Source: Cytospora piceicola (taxonomy: Eukaryota > Ascomycota > Sordariomycetes > Diaporthales > Cytosporaceae). From it: a DNA stretch of 64,000 nt. The stretch is taken from NCBI GenBank assembly GCA_023375675.1, contig JALQBC010000039.1, forward strand, positions 310,001 through 374,000, written 5' to 3'. A program made the translations under genes and the position numbers. Shown in pieces: positions 1 to 10,232 of the stretch (positions are counted from its first letter, which is position 1; every line of letters begins with the position of its first letter). The notes below the pieces were generated by a model. That model made no database searches. It was given only the letters and a program-made list of their open reading frames with translations, and was not told the DNA's origin.

Positions 1-910
1 GTTTTGGGCAGACACCGGGAAGGCCCTAGTGTTTTCTGCGACAGCTGCCTTAGCCTTGTGAGGTACGGCAGTCTTGAAAATTATTGCGCTGACCTTATTC
101 TAGTTCCGGTCTCTATGGGAGCCCGTCACTCAGTACCAAGTACCTAGGTACTTTGGTAGGCGCAAGATAGTGCACACTACCGCAAGTAGAACCAGTAGAC
201 AGCTGGTAGACAGCAGCTAGTAGATACTGCGAGAGAAACAGCCATCACCGAGTGAGAGGCGTCCAAGAGGTTGGAACAGCTGAGCTGGACGTCAACTTCT
301 TCGTCGTGAAGAAATGCCTTGCAGACAAGGAACAGAAGTGTAGCAGTGACTCCGCGGTTCGTAACTGAGCACAAGAGGAGATTGATAAACTTCAGAAATT
401 TGAAAAGGTGTGCAATATCGAGCGTTGCGAATAGTGATTTTGCCTTCGATGTCCTTGGTGAACAAAACCAGGGGGGGGGGTGTAAAGAGAGAGAAAGAAC
501 CAAGCCACGATACAACTGAGGAGTTGGCAAATTTATGGGCCATCTACAACGACAATATAGGAAAGCATGATAATAGGCACAACACTGCCGAGAGGGATCA
601 GACCACAGACACGAGCAGGGTACTCGCTGCGAATGCCTTTTTAGGTATTGTTGACATGGCCTGTGTCATCAAGTATCAGCAGTATGTCTGCAATCGACGG
701 CATCAATGTATATCCCAGGACATCCTCAACAGTATGGTTCGAGTATATCAGCGTCGATGCCAAATGTGACGCTGAGTCTGTGTCGGAGCTAACGATATTA
801 TTTGCATATCGATCCATCTCGACCATCCCGATATCCAGGCCCAGACCCTCACTCACGCGGCTAATGGGCATCCTTCGACAGCACATAATGAGTTCGACAC
901 TCCTCATACC
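1..910. other. Intergenic left edge, no firm gene
   Basis: No reading frame here looks convincingly coding; frames are short and overlap on both strands. It holds one exact TACCTAGGTA palindrome (141-150) and a ten-base G run (471-480). An 88-codon frame on the minus strand lies directly after the stop of the neighbouring SnoaL-like gene, in another frame. It shows no recognisable motif, so it is more likely that gene's 3' flank. Confidence 0.6.
141..150. repeat. TACCTAGGTA palindrome
   Basis: Perfect 10-bp palindrome TACCTAGGTA. The same word occurs exactly at 16066, 26997, 27009, 27179 and 27321, always outside genes. Function unknown. Confidence 0.8.
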
Positions 911-1402
911 TCACTGCCTCCCCAGCCAATCCTCCCTCCCCACCTTCTCATTCGCCCTCTTCATCAGCGGCCTCAACCCGTCCTCAGTCCCCTTGCTATC
1001 CAGGAACTCCACCGTCCTCCGGATCTTCTCCCCGGACTCGTCCATCCAGAACATAAACACGTACTCCCCCTCGTACTCCCACCCCCGCTTCCCCTCCCCC
1101 TCCTCGCCGCCCACCACCTCCTCCCTGAACTCCGCCCTGCTGGTCGCCCAGGCCGTGACCTGGTTGGCCCCCTCGCTCTCGACGTACTCCTTGGCGTGCA
1201 CCGGGAACCCCGTCATGACGCGCCGCAGCCGCGCGCTGTGGTCGAGGAACGCCTGCTTGCCGAGCGGGCCGGGGAGGTCGATGCTGGCCGGGGTGAACTG
1301 GTGGACGTGGTCCTCCGAGAGCACCGACGCGAGGGTCTCGGTGTCGAGGGTCGCGAAGTGGCCGATGTATTTCTTGGCAGTTTGTAGACGCTTGGATCCC
1401 AT
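911..1402 (-). CDS. SnoaL/NTF2-like fold protein
   Basis: Single-exon protein of 163 residues, the usual size for the SnoaL-like/NTF2-like alpha+beta barrel family. The N-terminus (KKYIGHFATLDTETLASVLS) has the family pattern of a helix followed by a loss-prone 'fxxxDtexlaslls' segment. The middle has DHSARLRRVMTGFPV, followed by strands that close the cone. Fungal members are mostly uncharacterised; some relatives act as polyketide cyclases, isomerases or dehydratases, and no catalytic role can be assigned here. The first ATG follows stops and gives a full-length domain. The gene is in tandem with OCT1, whose stop lies 418 bp upstream. It stands alone, with no polyketide genes nearby. Confidence 0.8.
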   Translation of the reverse strand: MGSKRLQTAKKYIGHFATLDTETLASVLSEDHVHQFTPASIDLPGPLGKQAFLDHSARLRRVMTGFPVHAKEYVESEGANQVTAWATSRAEFREEVVGGEEGEGKRGWEYEGEYVFMFWMDESGEKIRRTVEFLDSKGTEDGLRPLMKRANEKVGREDWLGRQ

Positions 1403-1820
1403 GGCTGTTATATCAAGTGAATGGTCCGGAGAAAACAGGCTGATGGGTCGATTGACATCACGGCTACTTCAGGATACCAAGGAGGCAACGCTCGCAGAGG
1501 TGAGAATATGTATTCGTTAAACCACCTTGTCGATAGCCATGTTCTTTGTTTCTGGAGATAACATCATATATACGAGGTCAGCCGTACCGCGGTTGAAGCG
1601 GACGGAGTTAAACAACAATCTCCGGAGGATTCCAGAGGATCTCATGCGGGGGCGATCAAAGACATGGCTCACGGCCTGGGTAGGCAATGACTTTGCATCC
1701 AGCCTATCGGAGGCTTTCTATATTTGTTGTCACACGCCGTTTATTGTGGCTTCAAACGTGCAGATGTGAGCGGTGGCCACTTATTGGTCGTCCCTCCATC
1801 ACGACGACAGCCATGTCTCA
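1403..1820. other. Intergenic, SnoaL-like gene promoter / OCT1 3' flank
   Basis: 418 bp between the OCT1 stop and the SnoaL-like start. It serves as promoter of the minus-strand SnoaL-like gene and 3' flank of OCT1. No distinct motif was seen. Confidence 0.6.
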
Positions 1821-4247
1821 TCACTCCTTGACCGTAGCTCCAGTGCCCCAACTGCCCACCAGCGCCATGGCCTTCTCGTCCCCGTTCGCCAGTCGGTCGT
1901 CACGGAGCGTATCAGCCATACACCTCCAGGGGTCGCGGCTGCCGCCCCACTTGAGCAGGTTCTCCTTCAGGTGCTCGCCGTTCTCCCGGCTCACAGCCGC
2001 GCCGTTCTGGCCCGACGAGAAGACGACCTTCCACACCCTCTCCGCGAGCACGCGGTCGAACAGGTAGCTGTAGTACGTGCTCCCGTAGCCGAACAGGTGC
2101 CCGAAGAAGCCCTGCCACCTGCACCCGGACGGGTCGGCCGGCGTGTTGCCGTACTCGAGCTGCAGGCTGCGGTACGAGTCTGTCGAGTCGAAGCCGCTGG
2201 CGGACACCCGGGGCGAGTGGTACTCCTGGTCCAGCATCGCGAGCAGGATCTGGTTCTCGGTGTCCGTGCCCTCGAACCGGCGCGCCTGCCGCAGCTTCTC
2301 CACCACCATCTCGTAGTTCAGCGGCTCGTCCGTCTCGTAGTGCCGGGCAAAGAGAGCCAGGACCTCGGGGTCGGCGCAGAAGTGCTCCATCAGCGTCGAC
2401 GGCAGCTCAGCCAGGTCAGTAGCGCAGCGCGTGCCGGAAACGTTTTGGAGAGACGTGCGTGCCAGGATACTGTGGACTGCGTGGCCCATCTCGTGGAACA
2501 GCGTCTCCATCTGACCGAAAGTCAGGAAAGCAGGCTTGTTGCCGGCGGCCTCGCTCTGCGGGAAGTCACACACGAGAGCAATCGTGGGCAGCTGCTTCAG
2601 GGAGCCGTTGTGTCCCCGAGCCATGGCCATGCCATCGTTGGCGGCATCCTCGGGTGAGGCAAACTCCGGTATTCCAGAAACAGCTTGTTGAAGTGCAGCC
2701 GACGCCTCGTCAAGCTCGCCCTCTGCGATCTCTCGCGAGCACCGCACGGTGAAGTGGGCGGGGTTGGGCGACTTGTCCTCGCGGTAGAACAGGTCGCAGT
2801 ACAGTACTGCGACGTGGCCGTCCGTATCAGAGATGACATCGAGCCGTCGCACATCCGAATGCCATGTCTCACCCGGCATGGTCTCTCTAGGCACGAAGCG
2901 GATTCCATAGAGGCGGGTGAATAGTCTCGACAGTCCCTGCATGATCGTGCCGAGCGAGAAATAAGCGGGCAGGAAGTCATCGCGCTTGGCTTTCGACCTT
3001 TCGGACTCTCGGACCATGTTCATATAATAGTCTTTGTCCCAAGGCTTGAGGTCGAGGGAACCCAAGCCGATCGTCTGTTGCTTGCGTTCCAATAGGCCCT
3101 CCATCTCGCGCTTCACTACTGGCGCATTGTTCTTGTTCAGGGCTCGCAGAAACTGGTGGACGGACTCGGGCGTCTTGGCCATCATCCTGTCACTCAAGGA
3201 CATGTGCCCGTAGCTTTCGAAACCAGACAGCTCAGCCACCTCGGATCGTAATTTGAGAAGATGCTCCAGATTCCTGACCGTCTTGGCAGAAGAGGTCCGT
3301 GAAGCATAGTAGATGGCTTTCCTTGTGTCCTCATCATGTACTGTGCGCAAGGCCAACGAGGCCTCAGCGCCCAATGAAGGCAGATAGATCTGACCCCTCC
3401 GGGTCATCCTGCGAGCTATCGTGGGGTTCAACCCCTGCAGCTTGCTGCTTGGAAACGAAAGGACATGTTGCTCGGGAGCCATCTGTTCGACGAACAACTG
3501 TCCAACTTCGCCGATCATGGATGATAGATCGACAAATTTGTCCCTCGACTCCTGAGGCATGCTGACAGCAGATTTGGAAAAGTCCAGCTTTAATATCTCC
3601 GCAACTGCTATCTCCTCTTCGGACCAGGAAGATGTGACCTCTGGGTTTTCCAAAGCCTTTCCGAGTTGCTCGTTCAGGCCCGTGGTGGTGTTGAGCTGGT
3701 TCATGTATTGGTACACAATTGTCCATGCCTCGGACGCCGCGGCCTGCATCTTTCTATCCGGGTGTGTGACGCGCACGAAGTCGGACAGGTCTATTACCCG
3801 GCATAACAGATCTGATAGACGGTCCAGGTCGCGGACGAGAGCTTTATATTCAGCCAGGGAGCTTGCAACAAGCACTTTGTCGACAATATCCTGGGCGCGA
3901 GCCAGAGATACCCGCGCAAAGGCGAGGAAGCCTTGCGGTTCGGTAAGGTAGGCGTTCCGGAACAGCCCTACGCGGGGCTTTCCCCGGAAGGCGCCGGAGA
4001 AGGACAGCCATGCCGAGGGGGAGTCGAAGATCTGGCGAAGAACAGAATCGTCGTACTTCGTGGAGGTCGCATGCGTGGCTGAGGGCGGTATCGAGGAGAT
4101 GAAGTCAAATTGAGCCGCGGTTGTTGCTGAGGTATGCTGCCATCGCGATGCTACAGCTCGAGGAAGTTGTTGGGCCTTGCGCCGAAGACAGTTCGAGCAC
4201 ACCCACGACGCCGATGTTACCGCCGGGCGCTGGGCGAACTTGATCAT
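1821..4247 (-). CDS. OCT1: Mitochondrial intermediate peptidase (M3 metallopeptidase)
   Basis: Intronless 808-residue protein matching mitochondrial intermediate (octapeptidyl) peptidase, which removes an octapeptide from matrix precursors after the first cleavage by the processing peptidase. The zinc site is complete: HEMGH at about residues 585-589, the third ligand Glu at about 614 (ATDLAELPS), and the typical following segment LMEHF. The first ~40 residues are Arg/Ala/Ser-rich with few acids (RRKAQQLPRAVASRWQ), as expected for a matrix targeting presequence. The length matches fungal family members. It shares a 496-bp divergent promoter with a MICOS subunit gene on the other strand, so two mitochondrial biogenesis genes may be co-expressed. 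No missing catalytic residue or frame break was seen. Confidence 0.96.
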   Translation of the reverse strand: MIKFAQRPAVTSASWVCSNCLRRKAQQLPRAVASRWQHTSATTAAQFDFISSIPPSATHATSTKYDDSVLRQIFDSPSAWLSFSGAFRGKPRVGLFRNAYLTEPQGFLAFARVSLARAQDIVDKVLVASSLAEYKALVRDLDRLSDLLCRVIDLSDFVRVTHPDRKMQAAASEAWTIVYQYMNQLNTTTGLNEQLGKALENPEVTSSWSEEEIAVAEILKLDFSKSAVSMPQESRDKFVDLSSMIGEVGQLFVEQMAPEQHVLSFPSSKLQGLNPTIARRMTRRGQIYLPSLGAEASLALRTVHDEDTRKAIYYASRTSSAKTVRNLEHLLKLRSEVAELSGFESYGHMSLSDRMMAKTPESVHQFLRALNKNNAPVVKREMEGLLERKQQTIGLGSLDLKPWDKDYYMNMVRESERSKAKRDDFLPAYFSLGTIMQGLSRLFTRLYGIRFVPRETMPGETWHSDVRRLDVISDTDGHVAVLYCDLFYREDKSPNPAHFTVRCSREIAEGELDEASAALQQAVSGIPEFASPEDAANDGMAMARGHNGSLKQLPTIALVCDFPQSEAAGNKPAFLTFGQMETLFHEMGHAVHSILARTSLQNVSGTRCATDLAELPSTLMEHFCADPEVLALFARHYETDEPLNYEMVVEKLRQARRFEGTDTENQILLAMLDQEYHSPRVSASGFDSTDSYRSLQLEYGNTPADPSGCRWQGFFGHLFGYGSTYYSYLFDRVLAERVWKVVFSSGQNGAAVSRENGEHLKENLLKWGGSRDPWRCMADTLRDDRLANGDEKAMALVGSWGTGATVKE

Positions 4248-4743
4248 GATCTTCTTGGGGATGGTGTTGAGTAGTGTATTCGAACGTCGTCTTCAAATAT
4301 CATTGTACACAACAACAAAATCACCGGGTGAGGTAGGGGAGGAAAGTATAAACTGGACGGAACCAGGTCATTGTAGATTGGAGAGTGGAGGCATATTGAG
4401 TAATAAGTGACGAGTGAGTGTGTGTACTTTGTACACGAAGACGGGAGACGGCCTAGAATCGTTCTTCTCAATGGCCGATATTAGCCCGAAGCCGGGGGGA
4501 AGCTTTCGGAGGGGGCCTTGATAGCTTGGCCTGGATACCTTGATACCTTTGGCTGGTTATGACGAAAATGCGCTAAAAAGTTTTGGGAAAACCGGGCATC
4601 GGAAAGAGCCGCGGCCGGCAAATTGACGACAAGCAACAAGCGGGATAGAGAGACGGACGGTCGAACGGCTTCATCTTCATTGACTTCCACCACGGCACGA
4701 TACTCGTTTGACTTGTTCTTCGACGCCAATTGACGTTCCACAT
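4248..4743. promoter_or_regulatory. Divergent promoter between OCT1 and MIC26/27
   Basis: 496 bp separate the start codons of OCT1 (minus) and the MICOS gene (plus), so it must contain both promoters and leaders. A CCAAT pentamer lies at about 4729, about 15 bp before the MICOS start and therefore probably in its leader. No specific operator could be assigned. Confidence 0.55.
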
Positions 4744-5704
4744 AATGGCTGCAAGAGTACTGCTGCAACGGGTGAGTACATCCCGGACCAATCAACCCCA
4801 TTGACTGACCAGCAACCATTCGAACCTCTGCTGATACGCTCTAATTCTCGCAGCGCGGCGCACCGTTGGCAGCTTCCTTGCTGGCCGGAGCTGTCGCATT
4901 CTCCCCCAAGGTGGCCCACGCTGAGGCCTCGGAATCAGACAACTCAAACGTACGATCATTGTCCGTTTAACAACTTGAGATGAACCAGGTCGGAACTGAC
5001 AACCCGGGTGGGAACTATAGTCCAACAAGAAGCCCATATACGACGACTTCGACGCCGTGCCCACAACAGCTACCATCCCTCCCCCGAAGCCCGCGTCCGC
5101 GGCACCCTCCACGAGCGCCGCCGCCCCCGAGGCCCCTGCTGCCTCCCCCTCCCAGAGTAGCCAGGTCGTCCACTACGTCAACCACGGCCCCACGCCCACC
5201 GACCGCCTCGCCGCCCAGATCCGCGGCGCCCGCCTGGCCCTGTACCGCTACGCCTGCGGGGCCGAGGACGCCGTGAACCGGACCATGGACCGGGCGTTCG
5301 GCCTCGAGAAGTCCTTCACCGACACGGTGGCCTCGCTCGCGCCCCCGGCCGAGTCCGGCGAGAAGCTCATGCCCGGCATGGTCTACGTCCTGGTCGCCGC
5401 CATGGCCGGCAGCATCGTGACGCGGCGGAGCAACATCCTGCTGCGGGCGTCCGTCCCCGCCGCCCTCGGCGTCGGCATGGGCTGGACCGTCCTGCCCATC
5501 ACCATGGGCAGGGTGAGCGACCTGACCTGGAAGTACGAGCAGCGGTTCCCGGCTGTTGCCCAGGGACACGTCCAGGCCAAGGAGGGCCTGAGGAAGGGCG
5601 TCAGCTTCGCCAAGGTGCACACGCAGCTTGGGCGGGATATCGTGGACGAGAAGGTGAAGAGCGCGCGGGAGACGGTGGAGGGCTGGGTCAGGAATGGCAA
5701 ATAA
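4744..5704 (+). CDS. MIC26: MICOS complex subunit MIC26/MIC27 (apolipoprotein O family)
   Basis: Three-exon model: 4744-4770, 4854-4949 and 5021-5704, giving 268 codons. Splice sites are GTGAGT/CGCAG and GTACGA/CTATAG, each preserving phase 0. The N-terminus (MAARVLLQR then GAPLAASLLAGAVAFS) is a hydrophobic/basic mitochondrial targeting segment. An Ala/Pro-rich linker follows, and then the ApoO/MIC26-27 core, with a membrane region around MPGMVYVLVAAMAGSIVTRRSN and a second glycine-rich helix near AALGVGMGWTVLP. The family sits in the inner mitochondrial membrane as part of the MICOS complex at cristae junctions. MIC26 and MIC27 cannot be separated by reading alone. The last exon could also start at 5030, three residues later; the chosen acceptor has a better branch-site spacing. 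Confidence 0.87.
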
Positions 5705-6391
5705 ATCATGGCATTCGAGGAGGCAGGCTATAGACTAGACGGCCGTGATGAAGGTCCGGCTCGGTCAGATTAGCTCGGCTTGTATCATATGAGGCATAGA
5801 CAAATTCATTTGTTGCTATGTAAGAAGCGCCCGAGCAGGGCTTTTAGCGACCAATCATTGCCACGTCTTTACCAGTTCATGGGGTGATATACAGGATGAA
5901 CGGTCAGAATAGCGGAAGCCAATGGCTAAGTTATAATGAGCCATTTCTCCCTCTTTACTGTTCTTGTGTCCCCGGTGGTAGTCACGTTCGAACCGGCTGC
6001 GTGCTCCTATTCTGGATTGTTTCCTCGCACGGGTTCTCTTCCTTGCGTTTTGCGGTCTTGATGGTGGAGTCCATTTTGAGCCTGTCGGACAATGAAAGCC
6101 AATGAAATGATGAACTTGCCCCAACCTACTTCTTGCATGCCATATACAGTACTTGATGTATTTGACGGTAGCACCTCCCGTAATGGAGTTGTAGATATTA
6201 GATAACAAGACACGAGAACCACAAAACTCACCTGCCCTGTCTTCAGAAAGTGAATTGACAATTAATGCTACACAATCATGTTGATGCTGAATCCACACTT
6301 GCCACAATATGCTTCCTTATACAGCGACGTGAGCTGCAGGTGTATCATCAGTGCAATCCTGTCTTCTACACGCCATGGATGCATGTCTCAA
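5705..6391. other. Convergent intergenic region
   Basis: 687 bp between the convergent stops of the MICOS gene and TPC1, holding two 3' flanks. Short frames on the minus strand (for example 5855-6307) have no recognisable protein character. A B-box-like GGTTCGAAC lies near 5985 on the minus strand without a matching A box or cloverleaf. Confidence 0.6.
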
Positions 6392-7456
6392 TCATAGTGT
6401 CCCTTTTTCTAGACTTGGATCATCCATACTAATCAGCGTCCTCAATACCCTCTCATAGATCCACACCGTAATCGCACCAGCAGGCGCAGCCTTGAACAAA
6501 CTAACCGCAAGCCCCCTGTACAAGCCCCTCAACCCCTCCACCCTCAAGATGGTCCGCACCGTCCCTATCGCCCCCAGGCCCCTATAATCAGGTATATTCT
6601 TGTGCACATAGCGCGTCCTCGTCGGGCCCTGCACCTGTATCCTCTTCCGGGCCGTGTCCAGCGGGAACACCCCCGTCTTGGCGATGACGCTCGCGGCCGT
6701 CCCGGCGACGGCGTCCCCCCCTCCGAACGGCAGGTCCAGCGCGCCGAGCGGCGGCCGCAGCGTCTCGTAGACGGTGAAGAACATGCCCATGAACGGCACG
6801 ATCTGGCCCAGCGCGGGGCCCAGCCCGCGGAAGTAGCCCCGCGGCCCCTCGTCGGCGTGGATCTGCGCCAGCGCCCGCCGCATCGACGTGTACACCCTGT
6901 CGTCGTTGCCCTGCGCGGCGAAGCGCGTGCGCAGCAGGTCCAGCGGGTACGTCGAGGCGGTGGCCGCCGCGCCGGCGGTGGCGCCGCTGATGAAGCTCTC
7001 GGCCGCGCCCGGGAGCCGGTGGTCCTCGCCCGCGACGCGCCGGAGGAGCTGTGCCACGGAGCGGTAGGTGGTGAACTGGATGGCCGAGTAGTTGATGTAC
7101 ATGAGCTCGGCGGGGACGTTGCCCTTCCACAGGCCCGTGATGCCCTCGGTCGCGAGGATGGTCTTGGCGGTTTGGATGGTGCCCTTGTAGACTGGGCCCC
7201 GGCCTGGGAGGTTTTGGTAGGACTTGGGGTCGGACATGGAGTGGGATTGGAGTTGGAGGCGGATCTTGACGACGTCGAGGGGCGCGATAATGAAGCGCGA
7301 GATCAGGCCGGCCACGGCGCCGGCCATGACGACCTGGAGTCGGGAGCCCTAAGTAAAGGACATGTCAGCAGGCACTTGACCGATGGTTGTCTTATTGCGA
7401 CAGTGTTCGGGGCAGGATCGTACCTCATCTTTGAGCTGTTCTACTTTGGGAGACAT
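6392..7456 (-). CDS. TPC1: Mitochondrial thiamine pyrophosphate carrier
   Basis: Two-exon model: 7424-7456 and 6392-7348, joined across a 75-bp intron (GTACGA...CTTAG), giving 329 residues. The short first exon encodes [11 protein letters not shown] and continues as [14 protein letters not shown], the usual start of fungal Tpc1. It is a mitochondrial carrier with three ~100-residue repeats; the Px[DE]xx[KR]x[KR] signatures appear as PLDVVKIR (about 34), PLDLLRTR (about 146) and PLDTARKR (about 240). The protein imports thiamine pyrophosphate across the inner membrane for matrix dehydrogenases. Without the first exon the first repeat would start mid-helix, which supports the model. It is the third mitochondrial gene in a row here. 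Confidence 0.92.
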
Positions 7457-9207
7457 GCATCCGAGAATGCGATATGCCAAGCGAAAGTCTGTTGAGAGTC
7501 GAGATCAAGGCTGAAGATCGAGGCTGAAGGACAAGAGCTCAACGTGGCAGACTGATCGGGTTTCGCGACGGGGAAGCTGGAGGGAATGGTGGGAGTACAG
7601 CAAGTATCTGGATGGATGCGTAGTAATCTGAGTGTCTTGTTTGGTGAAGTCCCTATTGGGCTAGGATATGGATTGTATGTTTCATGCCATCTTGACCTAT
7701 ACCGTACAAGGCTAAAAGCCACGGCTGCTATGCGTTGAATTCCATCATTCTCGCTGGGAGAAGTCGCAAGTGGACCTCGATGTTCCCTTCCGAGTGGCTT
7801 TGGTTCCCTGAGAAACCTTATCGCGTAACAATTGAGTGACATCAGAGGGTAACCCTGAATTATACAACCCTGATTGGACGGCCACCGGTTCCACCACTTA
7901 CATCAACCTCTTCGAACCTCACAACACTCTTCTTGCCCACCTCGCAATGAAGTCGAGGATCCTGCACATCGTCCTTGGGAGGAACCAATATCAGCATCTC
8001 ATCCTTACCTACCCTAGGTAGGTAGTAAGTATGGCCCCTCAGCCGACAGCCTAGCAGCTTGCACTGCCTGTCCCTGCATCAGCATTGAAACAATACACTC
8101 TCCTATAACTGCCCATTCCTGTCCATCATCGTCCAGAGGCCGGTGAACATATGGACTGTATCACCAAACAAAACAGCCACAACTCCTGGTCTCATGTAAG
8201 CCGGGCCGAGATTGAATTTGTTATCCTTCATAATGAGATACTCTCCTCCCAAGAAAAGCATTCATCGAACACAAAACCCTCTCCAATAATACGGGCTACC
8301 GTCCTTTCAACCGCCTCTCAAATGTCCTGAAGTCCTCATGCTTGAATGCGTCCATATCCCATGTGCACCGCTTACGGCAATACAGGAGAAACTTGCCTAT
8401 GTCATCAATAAACATTTCCTCTCCGTCCAGTATTGCGGTGGGCATTTGCATCCCGTACTTACCCAGGGTGCCAGTTGTAGCAGCCATGACCCTTTGTGAC
8501 CACGCAGAGGCCTCACAATTTGGCCAGACATGTTCTTTCCCGGCATGGCCCTCAGCGGAGACCATGATCTGAGCTTTGGGCTTCTGTTCTTCACCCTGTA
8601 TTCATAAAATAACACGGCCATTCGCAGTGGAGAACCCAGGCAGTACAGAAATATGCCCGGGTTGCCTCAAGTACCCAACTTCCCAGTGTCCCTGTCTCCT
8701 AGTCTCCAAAGTCTCCCAGGTATTACTGTTTTGGTTTGATAGTGAAGTAGGCTACCTACGACACATGAACTCCAAGAAGCCATCAATGCAATAGCTCTAG
8801 CATCTATGATACCGTGAAGCTGTACTACATACCGGTAGGTAGTCTTCCGGCTTCCGGGGATTGCTGTATGTACTATCCGGTCTTCTTTTGCTGTGAATAA
8901 CTCATCTCTTTCCGAGTGGATGTCGGATTTCTTTGTTCCTGGTCGATCTTTCTGCGAGAACTTGCCATAATTCCGCTTCTTCCTGGAAGGAGACAACATG
9001 TTGAGCGTCAAGATACAGCTTTGGGAAGGAAGTCGTCGGACGGAGCAATCCAATATGTAAACACCAAGCCACCCCATCGATGTGTCTGTCATGCGATACT
9101 GCAATCGGACATCACAAAGCATTCTCAAGAAAGCACATATCACATGCCCACAAGTTTCAAATAGCAGAAACAGTCTCAATACGGCGACATTGATAACAAC
9201 AGCGACA
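7457..9207. other. Intergenic region between TPC1 and the WSC gene
   Basis: 1.75 kb holding the TPC1 promoter, a doubtful minus-strand coding segment (8296-8606) and the WSC gene promoter. A near-match to the TACCTAGGTA palindrome (CCTAGGTAGGTA) lies at about 8013-8024. A long minus-strand frame (8667-9380) runs antisense into the WSC gene and is probably accidental. Confidence 0.5.
8296..8606 (-). CDS. Possible 3' exon of an unrecognised gene
   Basis: A minus-strand frame of about 100 codons has protein-like composition, containing the stretches HVWPNCEASAWSQRV and FIDDIGKFLLYCRKRCTWDM. It is preceded by a plausible splice acceptor (TTATGAATACAG) and ends with LKGR and a stop. No domain is recognised. 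If real, it is the last exon of a gene whose upstream exons would lie around 8.65-9.05 kb on the minus strand, where the frame MLSPSRKKRNYGKFS followed by a GTATGT donor near 8830 is a weak candidate. It could equally be a chance open frame. Confidence 0.25.
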
Positions 9208-10035
9208 ATGACACAACCTTCCACATTCACATCACTCAATCTCTCATTCAGCACAACCATTGGCCTCGCTTTGGTGATCTGTGGCCTCAATATCTCCATA
9301 GCATCTCTCACCTTCGCCATCTCATCCCTCAGCTCGAACCTCCACACCCCAGCAGCCAAGGTCCAGCAGCAGCCCACCATCTACACCGACAGCTTCCCGT
9401 ACCCATACCTGGGGTGCTTCAACGAGACCACCGGCGTCCACAGCAAGAACTCCGCACGCGCGCTCGCCGGTTTCAACACCCCAGTCGGAACGGGAAACAC
9501 GACGGTGCCGGTGTGCCTGGGCTTCTGTGACGGCGGTCCTGGATTGGTGTATAAGTCTGCCGGACTGGAGTGTTCCGGGTGAGTCGTGACCAAGGAAATT
9601 TGATAGCCGGCCTGTGACTGAGGCATTCGCTAACAAGTCGCAGGGGGTTCTGGTGCGCCTGGGTACTAAACGGGCTCCCGGTTAAGCTAGATGACAGCGC
9701 GTGTACCATGCAGGGTGGTGGCAATGCGACAGAGCTGTGTGGGGGACCGCTGAAGTTTTCGGTGAGTATTCATATCCCTAGAAGTCATGAATGAATGTAG
9801 AAGAGAGGCTGGAGACGTGTGGCATTTATGTTGATCATAGGGATCCCTTCAGGTCTACTTTATGGCAAGCAACCCGGCCATGACAAACACCTCGGCAATG
9901 GGACGCAGCTCGGCAGTAATAAGTAACGCGTCAACAGGAAGCAATTCCTTCAAGGCAAGTAGCTCGAAGAGCATGGTCGTGGCAAGCTGGATGGTCATGT
10001 GGGTGGCGGCAGTGATGGTAATAGTTCGAGACTGA
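9208..10035 (+). CDS. WSC-domain cell-surface protein
   Basis: Three exons (9208-9578, 9644-9761, 9853-10035) with GTGAGT donors and CAG acceptors give 223 residues. After a hydrophobic signal-anchor-like segment (about 16-40) comes a cysteine-rich WSC domain: PYLGCFNETTG, PVCLGFCDGG, YKSAGLECSGGFWCAW, then CTMQGGGNATELCGG followed by LKFSVYF. WSC domains bind wall polysaccharide and occur in fungal stress sensors and secreted wall proteins. A Ser/Asn-rich stretch follows and then a hydrophobic C-terminus (MVVASWMVMWVAAVMVIV), consistent with a second membrane segment or a GPI-type tail. There is no long cytoplasmic tail, so it is not a classic Wsc1-type sensor. An in-frame ATG at 9091 would add 39 residues without motif. 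It is convergent with REV1, with 197 bp between stops. Confidence 0.78.
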
Positions 10036-10232
10036 CGGTCTGATGGTTCGAAGATTAGTGTCGCAAAGAAGAAGCAAAGGAGTGAGATCAGCAGTACCAT
10101 GCTAACATACCATTGTTTCATCCGCCCGGCTTTAATTATAGAGAGGTTTGAAATAAATACGCTCAATTGTTATCGTAAAATCATCCTGAAAAATGCTGGT
10201 ATCCAAACATGTCGACCACCTCCATGCTACAA

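Noticed and set aside
648..1520. 290-codon plus-strand frame antisense to the SnoaL-like gene
   Set aside because: Ser/Pro/Leu-rich shadow; the opposite strand carries a complete SnoaL-like domain.
1773..2657. 294-codon plus-strand frame antisense to OCT1
   Set aside because: Arises from GC-rich codon bias of the opposite strand; Val/Ala/Arg-rich without motif, while the OCT1 frame has full family conservation.
5975..6010. tRNA B-box-like GGTTCGAAC on the minus strand
   Set aside because: No A box at the right distance, no acceptor or anticodon stem could be folded.
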